A stretch of 64,000 nt of DNA from Phocaeicola plebeius DSM 17135 (GCF_000187895.1 NZ_DS990127.1:142894-206893), one strand, 5' to 3'; numbered from the stretch's first letter, positions 1 to 8,383 are shown. Translations and numbers: made by a program. Notes: a model not told the origin generated them from the letters alone.

Positions 1-244
1 ATAGAAAAAAGTTTTTCCTTGTAATAATCGTTGAATGGTATGCTTTTCATTATCTGTCTTTCTGCATTTTCTTTTGCAAAAATATGTTTTTTGTTTATTA
101 CTTTCAATAGAAAGGCAGGATTAATCTGTTTTTGTGGGAATGTTAATTAATCCCCTTGTCATAAATCTTACATGCAGATTGGCTGGCAAGCCGTATTTTT
201 GTGAAACAAATAAAAAGGAAAAATCTGAATAAAAGGAATTACAG
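1..244. other. Upstream noncoding region
   Basis: No gene is visible here. The stretch is AT-rich and ends with the promoter region of the Nim-like gene. A Bacteroidetes-type -7 box, TATTTTTG, lies at 194-201 on the plus strand, about 40 bases before the start at 245. No clear -33 TTTG is seen at the usual spacing. Confidence 0.5.
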
Positions 245-760
245 ATGAGAAAAGCAAGTAGAGAAATGGATAGTCAGTGGGCTTTGGAGGTTATGCGCAA
301 GGCCCCTTACATCACGGTCAGCTTTACCCGGGTCGACGGAAGTGCATACGGGGTGCCGCTTTCACTGGCTTGTACAAGTGATGACGTGTGGTATTTTCAT
401 TGTGCTCCTGAAGGGGATAAACTGGATGCCATTGCCGTGCATCCGGAAGTATGTCTTTCGGCGGTTACGAAGTGCCAGCCTACTGTGGGGCCGAAGGACG
501 GCACGTTTACACTTCAATATCGTTCGGCCATCGCTTTTGGCAAGGCGGAACGGGTGACGGATACGGAAGAAAAAATTGAAGCGCTTCGGGTCATCAGTCA
601 GCGTTTCCTGCCCAAGCACATGGATGCGTTTGATGAGGCGGTGCAGAGAAGCCTTCATCGTACGGAGGTGGTACGGATTACTTTATTAAGCCCTCCCACC
701 GGCAAGCGTAAGCAATATGACAAGAATGGAGATGAAATGAAATACGGCAGGATGGAATGA
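245..760 (+). CDS. Nim-like pyridoxamine 5'-phosphate oxidase-fold protein
   Basis: This 171-residue protein has the pattern of the FMN-binding split-barrel (PNPOx-like) superfamily, in the branch that includes the Nim nitroimidazole reductases: an N-terminal helix, then strands around 'YITVSFTRVDGSAYGVPLS' and 'VWYFHCAPEGDKLDA', and a C-terminal segment with 'VVRITL'. Such proteins bind a flavin and reduce small molecules in the cytoplasm. Nim members can reduce the nitro group of 5-nitroimidazole drugs to an amine, but chromosomal homologues are common and most are untested, so drug resistance should not be assumed. The length is normal for the family. The gene lies 33 bases before the argD-like gene in the same direction, and a -7 box is at 194-201. 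Confidence 0.8.
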   Translation: MRKASREMDSQWALEVMRKAPYITVSFTRVDGSAYGVPLSLACTSDDVWYFHCAPEGDKLDAIAVHPEVCLSAVTKCQPTVGPKDGTFTLQYRSAIAFGKAERVTDTEEKIEALRVISQRFLPKHMDAFDEAVQRSLHRTEVVRITLLSPPTGKRKQYDKNGDEMKYGRME

Positions 761-793
761 CCTTGCCGCAGGCTATATCGTAAAATGTAAAGG

Positions 794-1945
794 ATGATGG
801 AATTGTTTGATGTGTATTCGGTTTTTCCCGTGAATATCGTAAGGGGAAAAGGTTGTGAGGTATATGACGAGAAGGGGCAGGCCTATCTTGATTTGTATGG
901 CGGACATGCCGTGATTTCGGTGGGACATTCGCATCCGTATCTGGTGAAGTGCATGAGTGAGCAGCTGCAACAGCTGATGTTTTATTCGAATTCTGTCATA
1001 AATAAGTTGCAGGAAAGACTGGCTAATGAGCTGGGTGAGCTGTCGGGGTATCCTGATTATCGGGCGTTCTTTGTCAACTCGGGAGCAGAAGCCAACGAAA
1101 ATGCCCTGAAACTGGCTTCGTTTCATACGGGGAAAAAACGGGTAGTGGCTTTCAGAAACTCTTTTCATGGGCGTACGTCGGCGGCTGTGGAAGTGACGGA
1201 CAATCCTGCCCTTCATGCACCGATTAATACGAATCATAACGTGTATTTTGCAGACTTGGATATAAAGGAAGTGGAAACGGAGTTGGCCAAGGGGGATGTG
1301 TGTGCCGTAATTCTAGAAGGAATTTCAGGAGTAGGGGGAATCCAGGTCCCCGATGAGGACTTTCTGCGGCAATTGAGGGAACTGACGAGACGTTATGGGG
1401 TGGTATTGGTTCTTGATGAAATACAGTCGGGCTATGGTCGTACGGGGAAGTTCTTTGCTCACCAATGGGCTGGCATCAAGCCGGACCTTATCACTGTGGC
1501 CAAGGGTATAGCTAACGGATTTCCTTTTTCGGGAGTCTTGATTAGTCCGATGTTTGCCGCCCGAAAAGGAATGCTCGGTACGACGTTTGGTGGCAATCAT
1601 TTGGGATGCGCCGCAGCCTTGGCTGTGCTGAAAATTATCCGCGAGGAGAAACTGATAGAGAATGCTCTTCATACGGGAGCGTATCTGATGCAGCGGTTGC
1701 AGGAGCTGGACTCTCCGCTTATAAAAGAAATCCGGGGACGTGGGCTGATGGTGGGGGTGGAACTGACCGTGCCGGTGAAAGGGGTACGCGAACCCCTGCT
1801 GTTTGAGGAACGGATTTTTACCGGCTATTCCGGGCTGTATACATTAAGAATACTTCCTCCGCTGGTACTTTCAAAGAAAGAAGTGGATATATTTGTAGGG
1901 AGTTTGAAGAAAGTGCTGGATGGATATTATGAAAATAGCAGATAA
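794..1945 (+). CDS. argD: Class III aminotransferase, ArgD-type (acetyl/succinylornithine aminotransferase)
   Basis: This 383-residue PLP enzyme belongs to aminotransferase class III. Visible landmarks are 'VNSGAEANENA' (about residues 94-104, phosphate-binding SGAEA), 'LDEIQSGYGRTG' (about 207-218, ring-stacking and Asp), the Schiff-base lysine in 'ITVAKGIANGFP' (K237) and 'TTFGGNHLGCAAA'. The closest family is N-acetylornithine aminotransferase of arginine synthesis; in Bacteroides the substrate is known to be the succinylated form. It is not beside other arg genes, so it could be a paralogue with a related substrate. Two ATG codons (794 and 797) are adjacent and either could be used. Its end overlaps the start of the following kinase gene, so the two are probably translated together. 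Confidence 0.82.
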   Translation: MMELFDVYSVFPVNIVRGKGCEVYDEKGQAYLDLYGGHAVISVGHSHPYLVKCMSEQLQQLMFYSNSVINKLQERLANELGELSGYPDYRAFFVNSGAEANENALKLASFHTGKKRVVAFRNSFHGRTSAAVEVTDNPALHAPINTNHNVYFADLDIKEVETELAKGDVCAVILEGISGVGGIQVPDEDFLRQLRELTRRYGVVLVLDEIQSGYGRTGKFFAHQWAGIKPDLITVAKGIANGFPFSGVLISPMFAARKGMLGTTFGGNHLGCAAALAVLKIIREEKLIENALHTGAYLMQRLQELDSPLIKEIRGRGLMVGVELTVPVKGVREPLLFEERIFTGYSGLYTLRILPPLVLSKKEVDIFVGSLKKVLDGYYENSR

Positions 1946-2738
1946 GCTTTATAAAGTTTTCGTTGTTGCGGGTAGCGAACCTTTAGGAACAGCGGGGATT
2001 CAGGCCGATATGAAAGCCATCGTGGCTTGTGGAGGGTATGCGGCAGGAGCAGTGACATGTATTGTAGATGAGGATACAACTCATGTAAAAGGAGTACACT
2101 TGATACCGGCAGATATGATTGCAGGACAAATCCGTTCTTTCCTTGGAGATGTAGGGGCAGATTGCATAAAAACCGGTATGTTGTATTCTAAAAATATCAT
2201 TAGGCTTGTTGCAGGCATATTAGATGAATATAGCTCGATTCCAGTTGTCGTTGATCCGGTCATGGTTACTTCTTCGGGTGATAAATTGCTGGAAGAAGAT
2301 GCGGTGCAAGCCTATAAAGATTACCTATTCCCTCGTGCTTCTATTCTAACACCGAATAAGAAAGAGGCTGAGTGGTTGTGTGGAAAGGAGTTGAATGAGG
2401 GTAATATAGAGGAATGTTTGAAGGATTTGAGCCGTTGGGGAAATAGTGTAGTTATAAAGTCGGTGGAGAATCGTGATTTCTTTATCGATTATTATTATAA
2501 TCCGGTGGAAAAGGTGATGAAGGTTTACAAGAAGGAAGGAATTCGAACCCGAAATGTAAATGGAACTGGAGATAGTTTTGCTTCTGCAATAGCGACTTTC
2601 TTAAGTAAAGGTTATGGAATTGAGTTTGCTGTTGCTGAAGCAGAAAGGTTTATTCAGCAGTCCATTGAGTTAGGAGCCCGCTTTAAGTTTGGAAGAGGAT
2701 TCGGTCCTGTATATCCTTATTATGAAGTACAAGAATAA
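1929..2738 (+). CDS. ThiD/pyridoxal-kinase family kinase
   Basis: A ribokinase-fold enzyme of the ThiD (hydroxymethylpyrimidine / phosphomethylpyrimidine kinase) and PdxK/PdxY group, about 269 residues from the ATG at 1929; an in-frame ATG at 1920 would add three residues. Seen: 'AGSEPLGTAGIQAD' near the N-terminus (substrate site), 'VVVDPVMV' in the middle, 'LTPNKKEAEWL', and an anion-hole motif 'NGTGDSFASAIA' (about residues 214-225 of the longer form). Canonical ThiD has a cysteine in this motif (GxGCT), while this one has GTGD as in PdxK/PdxY and sugar kinases, so pyridoxal or another small alcohol is a real alternative to the thiamin precursor. The gene overlaps the end of the PLP-enzyme gene upstream, which fits a vitamin B6 role but does not prove it. 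Confidence 0.75.
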   Translation: MKIADKLYKVFVVAGSEPLGTAGIQADMKAIVACGGYAAGAVTCIVDEDTTHVKGVHLIPADMIAGQIRSFLGDVGADCIKTGMLYSKNIIRLVAGILDEYSSIPVVVDPVMVTSSGDKLLEEDAVQAYKDYLFPRASILTPNKKEAEWLCGKELNEGNIEECLKDLSRWGNSVVIKSVENRDFFIDYYYNPVEKVMKVYKKEGIRTRNVNGTGDSFASAIATFLSKGYGIEFAVAEAERFIQQSIELGARFKFGRGFGPVYPYYEVQE

Positions 2739-2761
2739 ATGTGTAACAATACGAGAATAAT

Positions 2762-3295
2762 ATGAAAACAACTGAATTTATCGGGGCTGCGGAACGGCAG
2801 CTTCATGAACTGGCAAGCAGAATGGTAGCCTATAATGCAGGTGACCCGAAGCGTATACAACATTTGATAAAAGTACATTATTTTGCCCGCATGATTGGTT
2901 TGGCAGAGCATGTGGATGAGGCTACTCAACTGATTTTGGAGGCAGCAGCCATTGTGCATGACATTGGTATCCGGATTTGTGAGCAGAAATACGGAGTCTG
3001 CGATGGAAAGCACCAGGAGCAGGAAGGTCCGGCCGAAGCCCGGAAACTGCTGACGGATATGGGAACATTTTCTGAAGCACAAATAGAACGGATATGCTGG
3101 CTGGTAGGGCATCATCATACGTATGACTCCATTACAGGAATAGACTATCAGATTCTGGTGGAAGCTGATTTCTTGGTCAACATTTACGAAGATAATCTGC
3201 CGGCCGATGCCATTCGCAAGGTGAGAGAAAAGATTTTCAAAACCTCGGCAGGACGGGCATTGCTCGAGACGATGTTTGGAGTTGAAAAACAGTAA
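2762..3295 (+). CDS. HD-domain phosphohydrolase
   Basis: A 177-residue single-domain protein of the HD superfamily. Metal ligands are visible in order: a His near residue 39 ('KVHYFA'), the HD pair in 'AAIVHDIG' (66-67), the His run in 'VGHHHTYD' (117-119) and a later Asp ('LVEADFL'). HD proteins of this size hydrolyse phosphate esters or nucleotides using divalent metals; the substrate cannot be told from sequence. It begins 23 bases after the ThiD-like gene and ends 18 bases before the GH28 gene, so it may be in one transcript with both. Confidence 0.82.
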   Translation: MKTTEFIGAAERQLHELASRMVAYNAGDPKRIQHLIKVHYFARMIGLAEHVDEATQLILEAAAIVHDIGIRICEQKYGVCDGKHQEQEGPAEARKLLTDMGTFSEAQIERICWLVGHHHTYDSITGIDYQILVEADFLVNIYEDNLPADAIRKVREKIFKTSAGRALLETMFGVEKQ

Positions 3296-3313
3296 ATAGA
3301 AATTGATAATACC

Positions 3314-4849
3314 ATGAAAAAACAATTTATCTTCATTTTATGTGGCTTGTTTTTATGCGCAGGTACGATAGCCGCCACAGATTACAACGTGCTTCAGCAG
3401 GGAGCCGTCGGTGACGGAAAGACATTGAATACGCAGTCTTTGCAATCGGCCATTGACGCACTTCATGCAAAAGGGGGCGGACAGTTGTACTTCCCTGCCG
3501 GACGTTACTTGACCGGCAGCCTGCAACTGAAATCGAATGTGACACTTTACTTGGAAAAGGAAGCGGTGCTGTTAGGAAGTACGAGTCCTTATGATTATCC
3601 GGGCTTCAGTACCGAAAAGGAACTGAAAGTCAACAATGACCATTTTGACCAGGCGCTGATTTATGCGGAAGGGGCAGAGAATATCGGAATTATGGGAGAA
3701 GGATGTATAGACGGACAGGGTAGGGAACTGGCCCTGACGATTGACAGTTTGCATCATACGGGGGAACTGGTGGACAAGCACTATAATACGTATCGCAAGC
3801 GGCCGAATACACGACCCAAGTTGCTTTTTATGCGTAATTGCCGGAAGGTGGAGCTTCGGAAGACTAATTTCCGGAGCGGTGCGGCATGGGGGCTTTCTTT
3901 TTCTTTGTGTGCCGACCTGACGATTGATAGTCTGCATGTGGAAAACAGGGCATATTGGAACAATGACGGGATTGACATCAGCGATTGTAAGGATGTACGT
4001 ATCTCCAATTGTTTCATCAACTCGGCAGACGATGGCATTTGCCTGAAGTCGCACAACCGGGGGGCATGGAACGACCGGGTATCCATTTCCAACTGCCACA
4101 TCATCAGCAGTGCCAGTGCCATTAAGTTTGGTACGGAATCGTTGGGTGGATTTAAGAATGTGACAATTGACAATATTCGGATTAAAGATACTTTTCGTTC
4201 GGCCATAGCTATTGAGTCGGTCGATGGGGCGGAGATTGAAAACGTGCAGGTGTCCAACGTGCATGCGGTCAACACGGGAAATGCCATCTTTATCCGTCTG
4301 GGTCACCGTTCGGGTGAGCAACCGGGATATTTGCGGAATGTGACGATTAAGAATGTGTATGTGGAAGTGCCTTTCGGTCGTCCGGACATCAACTATGACT
4401 TGCGCGGACCAGCGGTGACGTTCTTTCATAATCCCTTCCCGAGTTCCATCTCAGGCATTCCGGGGCATGATATTGAAAACGTGAAGCTGGAGAATATAGA
4501 GATTGTGTGTCCGGGACGTGCTACGCGCGGAATGGCCTATATGTCGTTGAGTCGTTTGAAAGATGTGCCGGAAAATGAAAAAGGATACCCGGAGTTTACC
4601 ATGTTCGAGGAATTGCCTTCATGGGGATTCTATGTGCGCCATGTGAAAGGTATCCAGATGCACAATGTCAAGTTGCGTTTGCAGGAAGATGATTTCCGTC
4701 CGGCTTTTGTGTTCGACAGGGTAAGCGATGTAAATCTTTCGGGTATCAGCTTACCGGAGAATAAAAAGGAGGGACAGGTGGTGCTGCGGCAGACAAGTTT
4801 GCAATCGGCCGATGATGCGGTGAAGGAGTATATCATGGAGGTGGAATAA
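3314..4849 (+). CDS. Secreted glycoside hydrolase family 28-like protein
   Basis: A 511-residue protein with a signal peptide (about 1-21, 'KKQFIFILCGLFLCAGTIAA') and then a right-handed beta-helix of the polygalacturonase (GH28) type. The opening 'YNVLQQGAVGDGKTLNTQSL' is typical of the pectate-lyase-3/GH28 start. Catalytic-region acids are visible in 'WNNDGIDIS' (216-221) and 'SADDGICLKS' (238-240). The GHG and RIK motifs of classical polygalacturonases are not seen; instead there is 'SSASAIKFGTES' (about 265-276). It therefore belongs to a divergent Bacteroidetes branch with an uncertain substrate, probably a plant rhamnogalacturonan or pectin-type glycan acted on in the periplasm. No SusC/SusD pair is nearby. 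Confidence 0.82.
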   Translation: MKKQFIFILCGLFLCAGTIAATDYNVLQQGAVGDGKTLNTQSLQSAIDALHAKGGGQLYFPAGRYLTGSLQLKSNVTLYLEKEAVLLGSTSPYDYPGFSTEKELKVNNDHFDQALIYAEGAENIGIMGEGCIDGQGRELALTIDSLHHTGELVDKHYNTYRKRPNTRPKLLFMRNCRKVELRKTNFRSGAAWGLSFSLCADLTIDSLHVENRAYWNNDGIDISDCKDVRISNCFINSADDGICLKSHNRGAWNDRVSISNCHIISSASAIKFGTESLGGFKNVTIDNIRIKDTFRSAIAIESVDGAEIENVQVSNVHAVNTGNAIFIRLGHRSGEQPGYLRNVTIKNVYVEVPFGRPDINYDLRGPAVTFFHNPFPSSISGIPGHDIENVKLENIEIVCPGRATRGMAYMSLSRLKDVPENEKGYPEFTMFEELPSWGFYVRHVKGIQMHNVKLRLQEDDFRPAFVFDRVSDVNLSGISLPENKKEGQVVLRQTSLQSADDAVKEYIMEVE

Positions 4850-4878
4850 GGTTTCCGGGCTTTGGGCAGATAAAAGCA

Positions 4879-4933
4879 TGATGCCTTCCTGAGTCACGGA
4901 ATGAATGGACTCGGGAAGGCATCATTATTTTTA
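4879..4933. terminator. Bidirectional terminator
   Basis: An inverted repeat with arms reading TGATGCCTTCC...GAGTC and GACTC..GGAAGGCATCA is followed by a T-rich run. It lies between the convergent ends of the GH28 gene and the COG0523 gene, so it can stop transcription from both sides. Confidence 0.8.
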
Positions 4934-4945
4934 TGGCCGTCGGAT

Positions 4946-6205
4946 TTATTCCAGACAGGCATCCAGGTCTTTGATGAGCTGTTCCTTGTCAAGGTGCTGG
5001 CCGATGAAGACAATTTTCTGCATGCGGTCGCCATAGTGTTCATCCCAGTCTCTCAGCAGGCCGGGTTCGCGCTTCATCAGTTCCACGATTTTTTCTTCCG
5101 GCTGGGTGGCATACCAGAGTCCGGCTTCTGAAATCTGTTTCTGCCGTCCGGCCTGTTCGAACAGGAACGACATGTCGCGGTTGTGGGCGAAGTAGCATAC
5201 TCCCTTGGCACGAATCACGTTGCGAGGCCATTTTGTCATCACAAAACGGTCGAACTTATGGATGTCGAAGGCAGGGCGGCGATAATACACGAAGCTGCTG
5301 ATGCCGTATTCCTCCGTCTCACCTTCTTCATGGTGGTGGTGATGGTGGCAGCCTTCGTGTGAGTGTTCATGTGCATGTGTGTGCTCGTGCTCTTCCTCGT
5401 GGTGATGCTCGTGTTCCTCATGGTGCTCATGTACTTCATGGTGAGGATGCGCTTCTTCTTCGGATACGGGACGTTCTATCTCCCGAATCCATCCGGCAGA
5501 AGTGGCCACCCGTGCATAGTCGAAACGGCGGGTACCCACAATCTTGTCGAGGTCTACCTTGGCATAGTCGCATTCAATGATTTCCGCACGGGGCTGTAGG
5601 GTACGGATGATGCTTTTGATGCGCTCCCGTTCTTCGGGAGTGACTTCCGATACCTTGTTCAGCAGCACGGTGGTACAGAACTCAATCTGCTGGATGAGCA
5701 GGTTGGCAATGTCTTCTTCTTCCAAATCCTTTCGGGTAAGTTCGTTGCCACCGTCGAATTCACTTTGCAGGCGGAGGGCATCGACCACGGTCACGATGTT
5801 GTCAAGGCGGCAGGTTCCGTACTTGGTGTAGGCACCGCCCAACTGAGGAATGGAACAGATGGTCTGGGCAATCGGTTCCGGTTCGCAGACACCACTCGCT
5901 TCGATGACGATGTAGTCGAAGCGCTGCATTTTCATCAGCTCGAATATCTGTTCGATGAGGTCGGTACGGAGGGTACAGCAGATGCAGCCGTTCTGCAAAG
6001 CCACCAGACTCTCTTCTTTCTGGCCTACGATACCGCCTTTCTGTATCAGTTCCGCATCGATGTTGATTTCGCCGATGTCGTTCACGATGACGGCAAACTT
6101 GATGCCTTCGCGGTTGCTCAACAGGTAGTTGAGCAGGGTCGTTTTTCCGCTTCCCAGGTATCCGGTAAGCAGAAGTATAGGTATTTCTTTTGTTTCCATG
6201 TGCAA
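4946..6205 (-). CDS. COG0523 GTP-dependent metallochaperone (CobW/YjiA/ZNG1 type), His-rich
   Basis: A 419-residue G3E-family GTPase. Seen: the P-loop 'GYLGSGKTT' (15-23), the metal-binding CxCC motif in 'NGCICCT' (about 73-78), the G-loop 'LNKVSEV', and a CobW C-terminal domain after a very His/Glu-rich linker (about 245-300, including six His in a row). Proteins of this group hand metal, often zinc, to client enzymes using GTP. The His-rich linker is a likely zinc or cobalt store. A second ATG two codons in (M3) may be the true start. The gene is divergent from the RIC gene and has a good -7 box (TAACTTTGC) at 6224-6232. No cobalamin genes are near, so a zinc role is more likely than CobW. 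Confidence 0.87.
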   Translation of the reverse strand: MHMETKEIPILLLTGYLGSGKTTLLNYLLSNREGIKFAVIVNDIGEINIDAELIQKGGIVGQKEESLVALQNGCICCTLRTDLIEQIFELMKMQRFDYIVIEASGVCEPEPIAQTICSIPQLGGAYTKYGTCRLDNIVTVVDALRLQSEFDGGNELTRKDLEEEDIANLLIQQIEFCTTVLLNKVSEVTPEERERIKSIIRTLQPRAEIIECDYAKVDLDKIVGTRRFDYARVATSAGWIREIERPVSEEEAHPHHEVHEHHEEHEHHHEEEHEHTHAHEHSHEGCHHHHHHEEGETEEYGISSFVYYRRPAFDIHKFDRFVMTKWPRNVIRAKGVCYFAHNRDMSFLFEQAGRQKQISEAGLWYATQPEEKIVELMKREPGLLRDWDEHYGDRMQKIVFIGQHLDKEQLIKDLDACLE

Positions 6206-6223
6206 ATGTTTTTTTACGTGCCT

Positions 6224-6232
6224 GCAAAGTTA
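6224..6232 (-). promoter_or_regulatory. -7 promoter box for the COG0523 gene
   Basis: On the minus strand the sequence reads TAACTTTGC, a perfect match to the Bacteroidetes TAnnTTTGC box, 19-27 bases before the start codon. No -33 TTTG is found at the usual distance. Confidence 0.6.
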
Positions 6233-6299
6233 GTGTTTTTCTGCAAACGGTGTGCGCTTCTTTTTCGCAGAAGCAGGTTTAACTTTCGTTATAGGTCGG

Positions 6300-6315
6300 T
6301 GTCACGTATGTGACA
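6300..6315. promoter_or_regulatory. CRP/FNR-type palindromic operator
   Basis: TGTCAC-GTAT-GTGACA is a perfect 6-bp inverted repeat with a 4-bp spacer, the geometry of CRP/FNR-family sites. Its centre is about 40 bases before the predicted transcription start of the RIC gene (-7 box at 6337-6345), which is the classic position for an activator touching RNA polymerase (class II). HcpR/DNR-like nitrosative-stress regulators are plausible binders; that is inference. Confidence 0.6.
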
Positions 6316-6336
6316 AAGTTTCTCTGCCGGAGGGCC

Positions 6337-6345
6337 TATCTTTGC
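6337..6345 (+). promoter_or_regulatory. -7 promoter box for the RIC gene
   Basis: TATCTTTGC matches TAnnTTTGC exactly and lies 28 bases before the ATG at 6373. No -33 TTTG precedes it; the palindrome at 6300-6315 sits in its place, consistent with activator dependence. Confidence 0.65.
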
Positions 6346-6372
6346 ACCCGTAATCAATAAAACGAATTAAAT

Positions 6373-7101
6373 ATGAAGACAATAGACTGGAAGCATACGA
6401 GTGTGGGACAAATTGTGGCCGATGATTTTGCAGCAGCAAGCGTATTTAAAAAATATGGCATTGATTTCTGCTGTCATGGGGAAGTGACGCTGGGAAAGGC
6501 CTGTGCAGATTTGGGACTGGCTGTAGAAGAAGTGGAACAGGCATTGCTCCATCAGGATGAAGCTGGTAACGGACGGATTCCGTTTGCTTCGTGGCCGCTG
6601 GACTTGCTGATGGATTACATTCTGAAGATACATCATCGGGGAATTCGTGCCCGTGGACCGGAACTGCTGGCGTTGCTGGAGAAGGTGGAACGAGTACATG
6701 GGGAAGCGCATCCGGAACTGCATGAGTTGAGAGCACTGGTCAGTGAATCATTGGAGGACTTGGAAATGCATCTTCAAAAAGAAGAGAACGTGTTGTTCCC
6801 ATATCTCTATGAATTGTACGCAGCAAAAGAACAGGGACAGCGTATGGCCCCGATGCATTGCGGTACGATAGCGAATCCTATCCGGGTGATGAAGATGGAA
6901 CACGAGGGGGAAGGAAACCGCTACCTGCACATCATTCAGTTGACGAATCACTTCTCCGTACCTCAGGACGGTTGTGCCAGCTACCGTCTGCTGATGCAGG
7001 AACTGGAAGTGTTTGTGGATGCCTTGTTTGAGCATATCCACCTGGAAAACAATCTGCTGTTCCCTCGCTTTGAGGACATTGAACGGGAAATCGTATGTTG
7101 A
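6373..7101 (+). CDS. RIC/ScdA/YtfE-type di-iron repair protein
   Basis: A 242-residue protein with the two-part layout of the iron-sulfur cluster repair family: an N-terminal ScdA_N (DUF542) domain with the CC motif 'YGIDFCCHG' (about residues 28-36), and a hemerythrin-like HHE domain whose ligands are visible in 'YILKIHHRGIRA', 'HGEAHPEL', 'MHLQKEENVLFPYL', 'MEHEGEGNRY' and 'FEHIHLENNLLFPRFE'. Family members repair Fe-S clusters damaged by nitric oxide or oxygen, by supplying iron or handling NO at the di-iron site. The preceding operator-like palindrome suggests induction by nitrosative or redox stress. It is followed by a terminator and by the convergent hydrogenase maturation genes, which are themselves Fe-S rich. 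Confidence 0.88.
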   Translation: MKTIDWKHTSVGQIVADDFAAASVFKKYGIDFCCHGEVTLGKACADLGLAVEEVEQALLHQDEAGNGRIPFASWPLDLLMDYILKIHHRGIRARGPELLALLEKVERVHGEAHPELHELRALVSESLEDLEMHLQKEENVLFPYLYELYAAKEQGQRMAPMHCGTIANPIRVMKMEHEGEGNRYLHIIQLTNHFSVPQDGCASYRLLMQELEVFVDALFEHIHLENNLLFPRFEDIEREIVC

Positions 7102-7130
7102 TAGTTTGATATTAGAAAGAAGAAATAAGG

Positions 7131-7165
7131 ATGTGGCGCATGCAGGGAAGTATGCGCCACATTTC
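7131..7165. terminator. Bidirectional terminator
   Basis: Perfect 11-bp inverted repeat ATGTGGCGCAT / ATGCGCCACAT at 7131-7141 and 7152-7162 followed by TT, located between the convergent RIC and hydF genes. Confidence 0.75.
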
Positions 7166-7170
7166 ATAAA

Positions 7171-8355
7171 TTAGTAATCGATTTTATCCAAAATCCCTGC
7201 TAAGTAAGCAATAGTCACTCCGTAGTTGGTCATGGGAACCTGCTGGGCGCGGGCTTGACCGATGCGGTTCAGCACATACTTGCGGTTGAACATGCAGGCC
7301 CCGCAATGGATAATCAGGTCGTACGGGGTCAGGTCTTCTGGGAAGTCCGTGCCCGACACGATGTCGATTTGCAGGGCTTCACCGATGCGCTTGCGGAGCA
7401 TATTCGGGATTTTCACTCGCCCGATGTCTTCTGTCAGCGGGGCATGCGTACATGCTTCGGCAATCAGCACCCGTGATTCCGGTGTCAGTTGGGCAATGGC
7501 ATTGGCTCCTTCCATGTAGTAGTCGATGTCGCCTTTGTACTGGGCAAAGAGGACGGAGAAAGAGGTAAGCCGGCTTTCGGCAGGCTTCTTGTCATATACC
7601 GTGCGGAACACCTGTGAGTCGGTGATAATCAGTTTCGGCGGACGGGCTAATGCGGCCAGCATGGCATCTATCTTGTCGGTGGTACAGCTCATCACTAGGC
7701 ATTTGCGGTCCAGCAGCTCGCGGATGGTTTGTACCTGAGGCAGGATAAGGCGGCCTTTGGGGGCCTGGATGTCCTGTGGCATGACCAGCATGACGGTATC
7801 ATTTTCTTCTACCAGCCGGCCTACGATGCCTTGTGCCATGGTTTCATCCGGCAATTTGTTCCGCAGGCTGCGCAGAATGTCGTCCAGACCTTTTCCGGTG
7901 AGGGTGCTCACCAACAGAGGAACCTGTCCGCATTGATGTTCGATGCGGCGCATGGTCTGTTCGGCATCGGACAATAAGTCACATTTGTTCAGTATCCAGA
8001 TAACAGGCACATTCTTTTCCTTTAACAAGCGTTGCCAGTGTAACTCTTCGTCCAGGTGTTCATCGGTACAGACCATCAGGGCGATGTCAGTTTTCTCCAG
8101 TGCACGTTGTGTCTGTCGGATGCGGAGTTCGCCCAGTTCACCTTCGTCGTCGAAGCCGGCCGTATCTATGAATACGCAGGGACCAAGACCATGGATTTCC
8201 ATGGCTTTAAAGACCGGGTCGGTAGTCGTGCCGGGAATATCCGACACGAGGGCTGTGTCCTGATGCGTCAGGGCATTAATCAGCGATGACTTACCGGCAT
8301 TTCGCTTGCCAAACAGACCGATGTGCAGCCGGTTGGCACGGGGAGTATCGTTCAT
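7171..8355 (-). CDS. hydF: HydF, [FeFe] hydrogenase H-cluster maturation GTPase
   Basis: A 394-residue protein with an N-terminal Era-like GTPase domain (P-loop 'GKRNAGKSS' at about 14-22, 'DIPGTTTDP', 'DTAGFDDEG', 'NKCD') and a C-terminal Fe-S domain with the HydF signature C-x48-HCxxC: C302, then 'HCGAC' at 350-354. HydF is the scaffold on which the 2Fe subcluster is finished and from which it is delivered to the hydrogenase. It is the last gene of the leftward unit hydA-hydE-hydG-hydF, 28 bases after hydG, and length and motifs are complete. Confidence 0.95.
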   Translation of the reverse strand: MNDTPRANRLHIGLFGKRNAGKSSLINALTHQDTALVSDIPGTTTDPVFKAMEIHGLGPCVFIDTAGFDDEGELGELRIRQTQRALEKTDIALMVCTDEHLDEELHWQRLLKEKNVPVIWILNKCDLLSDAEQTMRRIEHQCGQVPLLVSTLTGKGLDDILRSLRNKLPDETMAQGIVGRLVEENDTVMLVMPQDIQAPKGRLILPQVQTIRELLDRKCLVMSCTTDKIDAMLAALARPPKLIITDSQVFRTVYDKKPAESRLTSFSVLFAQYKGDIDYYMEGANAIAQLTPESRVLIAEACTHAPLTEDIGRVKIPNMLRKRIGEALQIDIVSGTDFPEDLTPYDLIIHCGACMFNRKYVLNRIGQARAQQVPMTNYGVTIAYLAGILDKIDY

Positions 8356-8383
8356 ACGTTTAATCAGGCTTTAAGTTCACACA

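Noticed and set aside
245..760. Metronidazole resistance gene nim
   Set aside because: The fold fits, but chromosomal Nim-like proteins are widespread and no activating IS promoter lies upstream. A resistance claim is not supported.
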